This document shows positions 12,526 to 24,215 of a DNA stretch of 64,000 nucleotides, piece after piece (the stretch's first letter is position 1; every line of letters begins with the position of its first letter). The stretch is from Conus ventricosus. Its lineage: Eukaryota > Mollusca > Gastropoda > Neogastropoda > Conidae. The translations under genes and the position numbers were made by a program. The DNA is taken from positions 22,346 through 86,345 of the forward strand of contig JAFLJL010014642.1 in the NCBI GenBank assembly GCA_018398815.1, given 5' to 3'. The notes beneath the pieces are model-generated. The model was not told the origin of the DNA and did no database searches. It worked only from the letters and a program-made list of their open reading frames with translations.

Positions 12526-13022
12526 TGGTCCATTCTGTGGCCCTCCATGCCTCGCTGTCACAGTGGCCCATTCTGTGGCCCTCCATGCCTCGCTGTCACA
12601 GTGGCCCATTCTGTGGCCCCCCATGCCTCGCTGTCACAGTGGCCCATTCTGTGGCCCTCCATGCCTCGCTGTCACAGTGGCCCATTCTGTGGCCTCCATG
12701 CCTCGCTGTCACAGTGGCCCATTCTGTGGCCCTCCATGCCTCGCTGTCACAGTGGCCCATTCTGTGGCCTTCCATGCCTCGCTGTCACAGTGGCCCATTC
12801 TGTGGCCCTCCATGCCTCGCTGTCACAGTGACCCATTCTGTGGCCCTCCATGCCTCGCTGTCACAGTGACCCATTCTGTGGCCCTCCATGCCTCGCTGTC
12901 ACAGTGGCCCATTCTGTGGCCCTCCATGCCTCGCTGTCACAGTGGCCCATTCTGTGGCCCTCCATGCCTCGCTGTCACAGTGGCCCATTCTGTGGCCCCC
13001 CATGCCTCGCTGTCACAGTGAC
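12526..13022 (+). repeat. 38-bp minisatellite, about 13 units
   Basis: Tandem units of 38 bp containing CCATTCTGTGGCCCTCCATG and CCTCGCTGTCACAGTGGC. Units differ mainly at GTGGCC/GTGACC and CCTCC/CCCCC. Two units lack one base. The unit has no stop in any plus frame, so all three frames are open across the array. Copy 2 has about 21 units (58,024-58,822). Confidence 0.96.
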
Positions 13023-13667
13023 CTCAGTGTCCATATCCTTCCCACTCTTACGCCCTTGGTCAGTTCGCCTCAACATGGTCGGTGTCGGCGAGTTCTTGGT
13101 GACTGTGACTGGATGGACATGGAAAAGCCTTCCGCACAGAGACGCTCACTCAGCGCTTGTTCCAACACGAAACGATTATTTCAACGAGAAGCGAGATCAG
13201 AAAGTAGAGTCCTGGAGTTGTACTGTCTTCACCTGTCAGTGGAACAGCGAGTGAGGCTGCGGGATGCACACGGCAGCTGCTTGACGGCGGCGGTTTTTTT
13301 TTTGTTTGTTTTTTTGCCGGTAGGCTCAGCAGTCATGACATATGGGCTGGTTACACCCATGGAAACGCTCTCGTGGAGGTTCTGTCGTGTCCCATTCAGT
13401 GGCCATTACACAACGGCATCTGCCAGGGAGCAGATATGTTCCTTGACGTCTTAACGGAATGCCCTGTGTGTGCCTGCACCCTATGTGAACACAGCGCAGG
13501 CTTCCAAGGGTGGGGCAGGATTGCTCCCAGCTAGTTTGGTCGGCAGTCGAGGACAGTACTTCTCTGGGTCCCACCCGCACCTTCAGGTGTATCTTTTTTT
13601 TTTGTACTCCCAGTTCTTATAGAACAGGGAGTACTTTACAATGGGAACGAAGAAATGCTGTCTGTGT

Positions 13668-13698
<31 letters not shown>

Positions 13699-13715
13699 CG
13701 TCCGTGGTCAAAATG
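13023..13715 (+). other. Spacer between two tandem arrays; open but unsupported reading frames
   Basis: This segment matches 58,823-59,510 at high identity. Reading frames run on from the minisatellite into it, including a stretch beginning near 13,075 (NMVGVGEFLVTVTGW), but the two copies shift frame at different places. I find no recognisable domain and no convincing exon borders. A T-run near 13,293 and a CTGT repeat at 13,664-13,704 lie here. Confidence 0.4.
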
Positions 13716-13719
13716 TACT

Positions 13720-14140
13720 CCACTCGCTCCAGACAAAATTACTGGGCCGATCTTTCTGAAAATTTGTAGTATGTATTTATTATGGGTCACGGATGATGCC
13801 CGATGTTTTATTTTACCGTTATAGCTGTTACTAACGGCTAATAACGGCCCATAACGGTTTTTTCTGTTTTATGGAATATGTCAGAAAGTACTTGTCCGAT
13901 CTTTCTGAAAATTTGTAGCTATGTTCATTGTGGGTCACGGATGATGCCCGATGTTTTATTTTACCGTTATAGCCGTTACTAACGGCTATAACGGCCCATA
14001 ACGGTTTTTTCTTTATGGACAAACTCAGAAAGAAACTCGGCCGATTTTTCCTGAAAGTTTGTAGGTATCTTCGTTATGGGTGCCACAGAATGATGGCCGT
14101 ATTTAACCAAATACCCGTTACTAACGCTATAACCCGGGGT
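13720..14140 (+). repeat. Tandem repeat of about 147 bp with a strong palindrome, three units
   Basis: The block CCGATCTTTCTGAAAATTTG starts near 13,745, 13,892 and, with changes, 14,038. Each unit contains GGGTCACGGATGATGCCCGA and ends in a palindromic segment with 12-base arms TTATAGCCGTTA and TAACGGCTATAA around a single C, best preserved in the second unit. It is present in copy 2 at 59,510-59,945, where the spacing is clearer (149 and 145 bases). Confidence 0.85.
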
Positions 14141-15440
14141 CCCCCCCCCCACCCCCCCAGACCCCCCCCCAAAAAAATCAAAACTAGTATTATTTTTTTT
14201 ATTTTATATAATTAGTTTTTATATTTTTTTTTTTTTTTTCCTTTTCTTTAAATACCTTCTCCCCCCTTTATTATATGGGAAAAAAATTATTAATTCCCCC
14301 TCATGCGTTTAAAAAATAATTTTTTCCACTACCCTCCACCACCCCCCCAGAATTTAAAAAAAAACATTTGAAAAAAAAACAGATAGTATAAAAAACAAAA
14401 AACAAAAAGAAAAGGTACGGTTTTCTTTTTTTAATTAAAACTATATTGGGCCATTTGATTTTTTTTTTTATTATTTTTGCATAGCAAAAATCTTGATTAT
14501 TTTTTCCTGCATAATTCGATCAAGATCAGCCACTGCTGACGCCCACCGCTCCCTGAAGTGAGTTTGTTGGCAGCGGTGCGGTGTCTCCTCCGTGGGATTC
14601 CTCGGGCCACCTGACATTAAACTCTCTCTGTAGATGCCATGCCGGGCGGAGACGGGAACGAACATAGTGTGCTGGTGTCCGGGGGTACCTGCAATGGCGA
14701 TACGAAAACAATGTCATTAGAGGATGGTACCAAAATGTGCAACTTAAAACAACCCATCAAAAAAACATCAACAACTCGTAGCCAAAGGAAAAAAAACACC
14801 GCTGGGGGGGTGACAAAAAAAAAAACCCACAAAAAATAGGGCCCCCCCACCCGCCCTGCAAGATGTGGTATCATTAAAATGGACCGTCAAAAACGGTAGA
14901 AGTCCAAGGGACATTGACACGCTGTGTTCGGATACAACCCCAGTATGTCATGATGGATCAACGGATCGAGTTCGGAGCAGGTCGTTTACCGGCAGAGGTT
15001 ACTGCCTCGCACTCAAAAACCTCATTCTATATTACATTACAGCAAGACGACAGCCTACTATGCTTATGCCAGGGCCACAGATGCCTGAGCAATACCAGCT
15101 GAACAGTGGTACAAACCACTGGCTTTACACCAGATGCTGCTGACAAGTATGTTAAGATCAATTAATGTTTAAATCACAACGGTCTTTGAAATTTAGCTGT
15201 AAATGTAATGGAACAAAGATCTAACAGCCTGTTCGTATGAATGTCACATACTATTTTACCCAATAGCTTACTAACACTGACGTGCCCAAAACTCCTCTCC
15301 TCTCTCACTCTCTCTTCATCTCTCCTCACTCACTCTCTCTCACCATCACTCTCTTTCTCTCTCTCAATATATATAAATATATATAAAATATATATATATA
15401 TATATATATTTAAATAGATATATATATAAATCAATGAAGA
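14141..15440. other. Noisy counterpart of 59,946-60,830; no gene recognised
   Basis: From about 14,110 the match to copy 2 drops to interrupted blocks (for example the GATCAGCCACTGCTGACG block near 14,522 and the block ending GTCGTTTACCGGCAGAGG near 14,985). Poly-C, poly-A and poly-T runs are inflated. The segment ends with (CT)n at 15,296-15,365 and a (TA)n tract at 15,368-15,430 that flanks the Penelope-like insertion. Confidence 0.6.
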
Positions 15441-15441
15441 A

Positions 15442-17882
15442 TAAAAAGGAAGGTTAAAACTCAAGGTTAAAACTCGACAATGTGTTTCTAGCGGCGTTGC
15501 GCTGTCATCAATGGGGTCTCTGTTTGCCCCACCGCCGATTTTTAGATAGCGTGTGGGCTCTCGTTGCGTTTTTTGCACTGCGGGTTGGCTGCCGTGTTTT
15601 TTGGGGCCTTACAGGTTTTTGTTTTGGATGTGTCACATAACAAAACGAATTCCATTTATGCCTGCAGTTGTTTACTATTTCTGTTTTTTGTTTTTAAATT
15701 GCTAAGTGTGGTTTTGCATATATTAACCATTTTCAGTTTAAAACATAGGGTGCACCTTTTTGAACATTGCTGTATGGTGATGCCCCTTTTTTATGATTTT
15801 CCAGTATATAATGTAGCTTGTTTTTTGCGTCTTTAAGTTTCCAGATATATTGCTCAGTTTTCTGTATGGTTTTTTATTATTTTTCTTTATTGAATGACTG
15901 TATGTGGTTTGCATATCTGGTTTTGAAGTGGTTTTTCAGTGACCCTATGTATGAATTCTTTTTCATTTTCTGATGTTACAGTGGCCCTGTTATACAATGT
16001 TGTTGTGGAGACATTTTAATGTTAGTGGCACTGCTCCTTTCTCGTGCAATTGCAAGATGTTCCTTTCTTCACCTTCTTTGCTGTGTTGATTTTCATTTTG
16101 TTTGGATGAGTCAATCAGGTTTTTGAGGTTGGGCCATACATGAGTACGATAGTTTGACATGTTTTTGATTAAATATTTGGACAGTTTGTGCTCTTTTGGA
16201 AATGAAGTTGCCTAGGATTTTGAAGAATTCTTTCTTTCCCTATGTTTGATTCGAGTTTCCCGTCGTATGGGGGTTATACCATAAGATTATTCTTTTTCCT
16301 ATTTTTCTTGCTTTAATGTGTATGTTGTCCGTGTTTTTATGTAGTTTGTATTGTATCCACATGGTTTGTAGTGCCGTCCTGTATTCCCACTGCTGCATTG
16401 TTGAACACTGCCCCTCTTGCATGACAGGTTTGATAGTCCTCCTTGTATATGCAATGGGGTATGGTCTTTAATACAGATGAGGAATGGTTACTTATTGGTG
16501 TGTACAAAAAAGAGGTGTATCGTTGGTTATCTTGTATGGATTAAATATATGTTAGTTGAGATCCAGTGTTATGTCTAATATCCACTCAACTACCATTTTG
16601 ATTGCTTCCATGGTGATCTTTAAGTTGTGGTTTTGGGAAGATTTGCAATATTCTTTCTTCATGTTTTCGATGGTTCTTGGGATGTTTGTTAAGTGCAGCA
16701 AGCCATCGACTCTGTACAGTCCGACAATGAATACCGATTTTTTCTTGATGTTGGACAGCATGAAAGTCGGACCATTTCACATGTTCATGCACCAACATAT
16801 GAAAACCCATGTTACGTCGAATGTTGAGTTTCTGTTGTTTCCTGATCCAGGTATCATTTCATAGCTGTGTAAGTAAATGTTTTCATGGAGAGGAAATGAT
16901 TTCCATTCAGCCCCTGTTATTACTGTGTGGTTACTGGCAAACTTCAGGCTTTGGAGAGTAGTTTCCTCATCAATGAAGGGTAAAAGTACTACTATGTCAA
17001 ATGATAAAAATACTGTCATTACTTTGTTTATTGAGTTTTAAGAACAATGATAACTTCGTAGTGTTCTTCCATAGGTTGTAATCAGAGTTTGATTTAATGT
17101 CCTTTGTTATATTATTCCAGAATTTTCTTGCATGTGATTTTGCCTAATTCAGATTTCGATGGGATTATTAGACATCAATTTGGATTTGTTAGAAAGTTGG
17201 TTTGTGGTCTTGAGTGTATGAAACATCTAGTTGCTGTCGCTTCTAACCAGCACTTAGACAATGCGCTCTGCAAGTTCTTTAATCTTACGTGCGAGATACA
17301 GTCAAGTATATTTTTTTTGTCAGCTTTTTTGTAGTTTTTCTGGATGTTTTTGTCAGGAGTTGAGAAAATCCTTTGGTTCCATTTTGTAGTAATTGCTAAG
17401 TTTTGTAGCCTCACATATAATTTTTTGTCAATTTGTACTTGATTTATATGGTTTATAAAAATGTAGTATTTGGAAATCGTTTGTTTAGATTTATTTGAAT
17501 TCCAATAAATGGTTATCATTCTTTCATTTGATCTTCAAAGCGTATCATATCGTCTATGACGGGTGGTGATTCGCCATGATAATGAAGATCGTAGGAAGTT
17601 TTTTGTCCTCTTTTTTTTTGCAATCGGGTTCAAAAAAGAATGCTTTCCATCTCATATTGCGTACGAACTATTTCGTAATGTTCAATAATCATTTTAAGTA
17701 GAAATTGTGGGTTAAGAACGGTAAAGATATTGTTGACGATTCCAAAAATTGATTTCCTCCATTTTAAAATCTTTCGGGCCACAGTGCTTCACCGTGATGA
17801 GCAATCAAGATGAAAATAACCAAAGAGCCTAAAATGATATTAAAAGTGCTCGACCCCAGGGGAGCAACATATGTCAACGATG
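15442..17882 (-). pseudogene. Penelope-like element, full-length copy (reverse transcriptase plus GIY-YIG), frame-broken
   Basis: Read on the minus strand, the order is an N-terminal segment at 17,519-17,175; a stretch resembling LINPSKSELGKI near 17,150; a palm segment around FLSFDIV (about 17,010); STFDVTWV (about 16,820); the YRDD box, here YRVD, near 16,710; a conserved NHNLKIT block near 16,630; an RKIG...WYNP block near 16,290; and a C-terminal segment. These blocks are those of Penelope-like proteins with a C-terminal GIY-YIG endonuclease. Several frameshifts separate them. The 3' end lies at 15,442 against TA repeats. Confidence 0.75.
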
Positions 17883-19080
17883 TAAAAAGGAAGGTTAAAC
17901 TTCAGGTTAAACCTTCTACAAATTTTTTTCTAGCGCGTTGCGCTGTCATCAGGAAGGTCTCTGTAGCCACCCGCCGATGTTAAAAAGCGTAGTGGCACAA
18001 ACTAATGCGGTTGTTTGCACTGCGTTGCTGCACGTGTTATTTTTGGGGCTTTCAGGTATTTGTTTTTATGTGTATCACTAACACGATTTCCATTTTATTG
18101 CCTGCAGTTGTTTACTATTTTCTGTTTTTGGTGATTAAAGTTGCTAAGTGTGGTATGCACAGTATTAAACCATTTTTCAGTTAAACATAGTTGCACCTTA
18201 TTGAAACATTGCAGTATGTGAAATGCTCTTTTGTATTATTATCCAGGGATATATTGTTACTTGTATTTTGCGTCATAGTTTTCCAGATAAATTTGCACAG
18301 TTCTGTTTGGTTTATATTATTATTTTCTTTATGGAATGACAGTTTGTGGTTGCATATCTGGTTTTGAAGTGGTTTTCATTGATCCCCATGTATGTTTCAT
18401 TTACAATTTCTGCTGTTAGCAGTGGCCTGGTATACAATGTTGTTGTGGAGACATTTATGTTTAAGGGCACTTCCTCCTATCACGTGCAATTGCATATTTC
18501 CTATTCTTCACCCATCTTTGCTGTGTTATGATATTTCATTTTGTTGATGCGTCAAACAGGATTATGAGGTGGGCAACATGAGTAACGCTAGTTTGACAGT
18601 GTTTTAGTAAATATTTTGTACATTTTGTGCTCATTTGGAAATGAAGTTGCTAGGATTTTAGGGGGGGAAGGGAATTCTTTCCCTATGTTTGTATTGATTT
18701 TCCCGTCGTATGGGGGGTAATACCATAAGATTTTCTTTTCCAATTTTTTCTGCATTTAATGTGTTGTTGACCGGTTGTATTGTGTAGTATGTAATTGTAT
18801 CCACTTTGTTATGTAGTGCCCTCCTGGTATTTCCACTGCTGCATTGTTGAACACACTCTCATTGCATGACAGGATTGAAAGTCACATGTTTTAAGCCAGG
18901 GGTATGGTCTTAATACAGAAGGAGATGTTTACTTTTGGTGTGTACATAAAGATGTGAACGTTTTTGGTTTCTTGATGTTTAATAATATGGTTGATGAAGA
19001 ACCAGTGTATAAGTCTAAGTATTCACTACCATTTTTTTTTGCTTCAATGGTGATCTTTAAGTTGTGGTTTTGGAAGAAAT
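17883..19080 (-). pseudogene. Penelope-like element, 5'-truncated tandem copy
   Basis: The start (AAAAAGGAAGGTTAAA) repeats the 15,442 boundary, and the sequence follows the first copy to the point corresponding to about 16,640, just downstream of the YRDD box. Only the part after the catalytic palm, including the GIY-YIG region, is therefore present. Indels are denser than in the first copy. In element orientation this truncated copy lies upstream of the complete one. Confidence 0.75.
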
Positions 19081-20528
19081 GGAAATCAAACTCCACACCA
19101 AGAAAACATCTACACACAGAAATCAAACCTGGGTCCGGAAAAATCCAACAGAACACAACATTCGACGTAACTGCATGGTTCATAAGATGGTGCAGAAAAC
19201 ATGATGAACTGGTCGACAATTCATGCAGTCCAACAACAAGAAAAAACTCGGAAAACAAGTCGGACAGTACAGAGACGAAGGCCTTGCTGCACTAACAAAC
19301 AACCAAGAACCAACGAAAACAAGTAATGAAAGAACAATGCCAAACTCTACCAAAACCACAACTTAAAGAACACCATTGAAGCAAACAAAAAGGTAGTGAA
19401 CAACTAGACATAAACAAGATCTCAACAACAATATATAAACGCAAACAAGAACCCAACTATAAACCACTATATGTACACACCAAAAAGAAACCCATCCACC
19501 ATCTGTATTAAAGACCATAACCCCCAAGGCATAAACAAGAGACTAACAAACCTGTCAAAGCAAATTGAGAGAGTGTCCACCAAGCAGCAGAGGAATACCA
19601 GGAGGCACTACAAACAAGAGGATACAATTACAAACTACAATACAACCCGACCACAACACAAATAAAAGCAAGAAAAATAGGAAAGAAAAATCATTGGAAT
19701 AACCCCCATACGACGGGAAACCAAAACAAACCCCATAGGGAAAGAATTCTCAAATCCTAGCAACTCATTTCCAAAAGAGCACAAACTGACGCAAAAAATT
19801 TAAACAAAAACACTGTCAAACATCGTACTCATGTATGCCCAACCTCAAAAACCTGAATGACGCATCCATACAAAAAGAAAAACACCACAGCAAAGAAGGT
19901 GAAGAAATGAAATCTTGCAATAGCACGAGAAAAGGAGCAGTGCCCACAGAAACAATAAATGACTCCACAACAACATTGTATACCAGGCCACTGAAACATC
20001 AGAAAATGAAACAAGAAACATACATAGGGATCACTGAAAACCATTCAAAACCAGATATGCAAACCACAAACAGTCATACAATAGACAAAAATAAAACCAA
20101 ACAAACTGAGTCAAATAAATCAGAAACTTAAAGACGCACGAAACAACTACAATAAATCCTGGAAAAATCAAAAAAGCGGCATCCACCATAACAGCAATGT
20201 ATTTCAAAAAGGTGCAACCTATGTTTAAACATCGAATAATGGTTTAAAACTAAGCAAACCACACTTAGCAACTAAAACACCAAAACAAATAGTAAAAACA
20301 ACTGCAGGCATAAATGTAAATCGTTGTAGTGAACACATCCAAAACAAAAACCTGAAAGCCCCCAAAAAAACACGTGCAGCCAACCCGCACTTGCAAACAA
20401 CCTGCAAACTGGAGAGCACCACACGCTAAAACACATCGTCGGTGGGCAAACGAGCCAACCTGAAGACAGCGCAACGCCGCTAGAAACAAATTTGTCTGAG
20501 TATTAACCTTGAGAATTAACCTTCCTTT
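19081..20528 (+). pseudogene. Penelope-like element, 5'-truncated inverted copy
   Basis: This is the reverse complement of the element, beginning at the position equivalent to about 16,905 and running to the 3' end. It shows the FDVT block near 19,160, YRDE in place of the YRDD box at about 19,268-19,279, a block reading PQGINKRLTNLS at about 19,525-19,560, an RKIGK block near 19,675 and a GIY-YIG-like stretch (TYIGITENH) near 20,020. It reaches about 265 bases further 5' than its inverted neighbour, so the two arms are not mirror images ending at one point. Confidence 0.75.
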
Positions 20529-21047
20529 ATTTTAACTTCATTGACAAATGATGCTCCCTCAAGGGGTCAGCACATTTTAAAAAACAATTTAGGCTCTTTG
20601 GTTATATTCACTTGATGCTCCTCACGTTGAGCACAGTGGCCCGAAAGCTTTTAAAATGGAGGAATCAATTTTAGGCAGTCAACAAAAAACATACCGAACT
20701 GCTAACCCACATTCTACTTAAAAAGTTAATAGACCAAACCGAAAAGTTCGTACGCAATATAATGGCAAGCATCATTTCCTGAACCCGAATGCCAAAAAAG
20801 AGGACAAAACACCATACATTCCAAATCAAGCATCACCAACCATCATAGACATATTGAACGCTTGAAGATCAAAAGAAAAAAGAATGATAACCAATATTGA
20901 ATATCAAAAAATCTAACAACGAAAACCAAACAACATTAAAACACCAAATAAAACAAATTACAAAAAGACAAAAAAATAATTTGTGAAGGCTGACAAAACT
21001 AGCAATAAACTTACAAATTGGAACAAAGGGGGGGGGGGGGGGGGGGT

Positions 21048-21098
<51 letters not shown>

Positions 21099-23060
21099 CA
21101 AAGAATTATTCTCAACTCCTTGACAAAAACATCCGAAAAAAACTACAAAATAGCTGACAAAAAAATAACATGACAGTAATCCGCACTAAGATAAATAACT
21201 TGCAGGAGCGCATAGAACGCAAGTGACAGGAAAAAGCGACCGCAACAAAAGAAAGCTTTCATAACACTCAAAGACCACAAACCCAACTTTCAAAACAATC
21301 CAACATGCATACTAATAAACCCATCGAAATCTAAATAGGCAAAATAAGCAAGAAAAGTCTGGAAAAAAAACCAAAGGACCAAAAAATCAAACTCTGATTA
21401 ACAACCTCTGGAAAACACCTACGAAGTTATCCAAATGGTTCCAAAAAACACAATAAACCAAGTAAAACAGTATTTATCACATATGACATAGTAGACTTTT
21501 TACCCATCCCCCCCATAGATAAGGAACTACTCTCCAAAGCCAGAAGTTAGCCAGTAACCACACAGACATAACAGGTCAGAAATGGAAATCATACTCCACA
21601 CCAAGAAAACATTACTACACAGGCAGAAATTAACCTTGATCGGAAAACCAACAGAAAACTCCACATTCGAACGTAACCATGGGTTTCATAAGATGGTGCA
21701 AAACATGGAACTGTCGGACAATACATGCTGTCCAACATCAAGAAAAAACTTCGGAAAACAGTCGGACTGTACAGAGACATTGCCTTGCTGCACTATACAA
21801 AACAACCAATAAACAACGAAAACAAGAAGAAAGAACTATGCAAAATCTTCCAAAACCACAACTTAAGATCACCATTGAAGCAAACAAAAAGGTATGAACA
21901 ACTTAGACATAACACTGGATCACAACAACCATAAAATAAACCATACAAGAAACCCAACAGATACACCTCCTTTTAAGTAACCCAAAAGTAACCATCCACC
22001 ATCTGTATTAAACCATACCCAAGGGGGGGGGGGGGGGGAATCATGGCATAAACAAGAAACTATCAAACCTTCATGCAATGAGAATGTGTTCAACAATGGC
22101 AGCATTGGAATACCAGAGCACAACAAACAAGTGGATACAATTACAAACTACAATACAACCCGACAACAACACAAATAAAAGCAGAAAAAATAGGAAAGAA
22201 AAATCATAATGGTATAACCCCCCCATACGAACGGGAAACTTCAAAACAAACATAGGAAAAGAAATTCTCAAAATCCAAGCAACTTCCTTATCCAAAAAGC
22301 ACAAACGGCCCAAAATAGTAAACAAAACACTTTCAAACTATCGTAATCATTAAGCCCAACCTCAAAAACCTATTTACGCATGCCAACAAAATGAAAAACA
22401 TCACAGCAAAGAAGGGTGAAGAAGAGGAAATCTTGCAATTGCACGAGAAAGGAGCAGTGCCCCTAAACAATAAATGTCTCCACAACAACAATGTATACCC
22501 AGGCCCCTGTAACCATCAAAAAAAAGAAAAAGAAACTAGAACATAGGGATACACTGAAACCACTTCAAAACCAGATATGCAAACCACAAAAGTCAATCAA
22601 TAAATAAAAAATATAAAAACCAAACAGAACTGACAAAAAAATCCAGTAAACTTAAAGACGCAAAAACAAGCTACAAAAACCTGGAAAATCATAAAAAAAA
22701 GAGCACACCATACAGCAATGTTTCAAAAAGGTGCAACCTATGTTAAACAGACAAAAAGGTAAAACAAGCCAAACCACACTTATCAACTTATAAACACCCA
22801 AAACAGAAATAGTAAACAACTGCAGGCAAAAAAATGGAAATTGGCGTGTTAAGAACACATCCAAAACAAAAACCAGAAAAGCCCACAAAAAACACGTGCC
22901 GCCAACCGCACGTGCCAACAACCCGCAAAACGTGAGCCCACACGCTATAAAAAACATCGGCGGTATGGGCCAACAGAGACGCATCCAGAAGACAGCGCAA
23001 CGCCGCAAGATCACAACTTTGTCGATTTTAAAAACCTTGAGTTTTAAAAACCTTCCTTTT
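20529..23060 (+). pseudogene. Penelope-like element, full-length inverted copy
   Basis: The 5' part begins at 20,529 with the reverse complement of the tail seen at 17,700-17,880. Palm motifs start near 21,470 (VFIT YDIVDF), followed by the YRDD box, here YRDI, near 21,770, a QNHNL block near 21,850, an RKIGK block near 22,190 and a C-terminal segment to about 23,000. Homopolymer runs and indels break all frames. The element 3' end at 23,060 is followed by about 70 bases of another 5' end and then TA repeats. Confidence 0.75.
21028..21096 (+). other. Poly-G run, probable consensus error
   Basis: Nearly 70 consecutive G with a single T interrupt the inverted Penelope-like copy. The corresponding place in the 15,442-17,882 copy (about 17,380-17,390) has no G run, so this is best read as a base-calling or assembly artefact. 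A smaller run lies at 22,024-22,038. Confidence 0.8.
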
Positions 23061-23139
23061 TAACATCATTGACAAAAGTTGCAACTCCCCAATGGTCAGA
23101 GCACTTTTAAAATCATTTTTAGGCTCTTTGGAAATATTC

Positions 23140-23166
23140 ATCTATATATATAAATTATATATATAT

Positions 23167-23200
<34 letters not shown>

Positions 23201-23505
23201 ATATATATATATATATCTGTATTCACTCACTCAATATAAATATATAACATATATATATAAGTAATTTGAGAGAGAGAGAGAGAGAGAGAGAGCGAGTAGA
23301 GAGAAGAGAGAGGGCTCAATCTCTGTCTGGCTTATCTAATCGTCTCTAAATCAGCAACTCATGGTGTGTGTGTGTGTGTATGGGTGGTGTGTGTGAGTGT
23401 GTGTGAGAGTGAGTGTAAGTGTGTACGTGCGTGCGTGCGTGCGTGCGTGCGGGCGTGCGTGAGAGTGTGTGTGTGGTGTGGTGTTGTGTTGTGTGTGTGA
23501 GATGA
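23140..23505 (+). repeat. Microsatellite cluster (TA)n, (GA)n, (TG)n
   Basis: TA repeats at about 23,140-23,220, GA repeats at 23,269-23,312 and TG/GTGC repeats at 23,362-23,505. The GA-unique-TG succession matches 60,857-61,110 in copy 2. The TA tract here is the right flank of the Penelope-like insertion. Confidence 0.93.
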
Positions 23506-24021
23506 TTAAAAAACCGGGGCAAAACACAAGACATCGTTCTTGAACTTAACTATACAGTGATATTTCCCTGTAGAACCACCCCTGCCTCCTAAAAGATAAC
23601 GTCACAGGAAATAACCGTTGCCTAATGCAAAAAAAATCAATACTGAAGCCCGCATCTTTTTTTCCATAGATATATAATCCAGCACATCACAAGACAGACA
23701 CAAAACAACAGAAACAGAGACGCCATAATCCAAAATGTCGCATGAATCTAAAATGAAGTCGTTTCATGGGGTATCTGTCTTACAAAAATGCCTATTTCCA
23801 CCGAAATACTTTGATGGAGACAGTGGTCAAAGGATTAATCCATGAAACAAAGCACTATGACGGCCAAACACATATGACAAACTGGAACCAAAAAATTACC
23901 TTTATAAATATCACAATAAAATTAAAAGACAAAACATCATACTTTAGTCCTTTTGAAACATTTTCATTTGAATCATTAGACTCATTAGAGGTCCAGGAGA
24001 AGCTGCGGGGACCGCGTGGAG
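23506..24021 (+). other. Segment between the two insertions, matches 61,110-61,584
   Basis: About 500 bases align with copy 2 with many single inserted bases on this side (for example extra T at 23,660 and extra A at 23,805). An apparent 142-codon frame starting at 23,766 crosses into the Polinton terminal repeat and is broken in copy 2, so it is not a gene. Confidence 0.75.
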
Positions 24022-24215
24022 AGAACGGTATAAACACCGATTCTGACTCACTTGCTCCACACCACGTTTATTTGGTGCGAAAGTGGCCTAAAAGTCCGCC
24101 TATTCTTGTTCTCTTCACAAGTAACCAAAAAATAACGATTATCTACAAACAAACATACTGTGTAGGGTTATATGTTTACAATACAAATTACTAAACTTTT
24201 CAGATATTTAGGATA
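24022..24215 (+). repeat. Polinton left terminal inverted repeat
   Basis: Compared with the reverse complement of 39,905-40,098, shared blocks include GCGAAAGTGG (24,077, 55 bases from the end; the partner is 56 bases from its end) and GTAGGGTTAT (24,162, 140 bases from the end; partner 137). Blocks between them align with scattered mismatches. Beyond about 24,215 similarity fades. Confidence 0.88.

Larger units (their letters stand above)
15442..23130. mobile_element. Cluster of Penelope-like retroelements inserted in a (TA)n tract
   Basis: Four copies of one ~2.4-kb element lie head to head: complete copy (minus), 5'-truncated copy (minus), 5'-truncated copy (plus), complete copy (plus), with about 70 further bases of element 5' end at 23,061-23,130. 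TA repeats flank both sides, with CT repeats outside on the left and GA repeats on the right. Copy 2 at 60,757-60,900 has CT, TA and GA repeats joined directly, so it is the unoccupied site. The complete and partial tandem arrangement, often inverted, is known for Penelope-like elements. Confidence 0.8.

Noticed and set aside
12526..13022. CRISPR array
   Set aside because: Units are directly adjacent with no unique spacers, and the surroundings are animal-type nuclear DNA.
17780..17882. Hammerhead ribozyme in the Penelope-like 5' tail (a TGATGAG followed by GAAA)
   Set aside because: The word TGCTCA...TGAGCA forms a competing simple hairpin, stem II would be only three pairs, and the other copies lack the GAAA. 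The arrangement is not convincing.
15442..23130. Pure foldback read artefact
   Set aside because: Not excluded, but disfavoured. The inverted halves end at different element positions, the right side has 70 extra bases, and flanking TA tracts with an empty site fit a genuine insertion.
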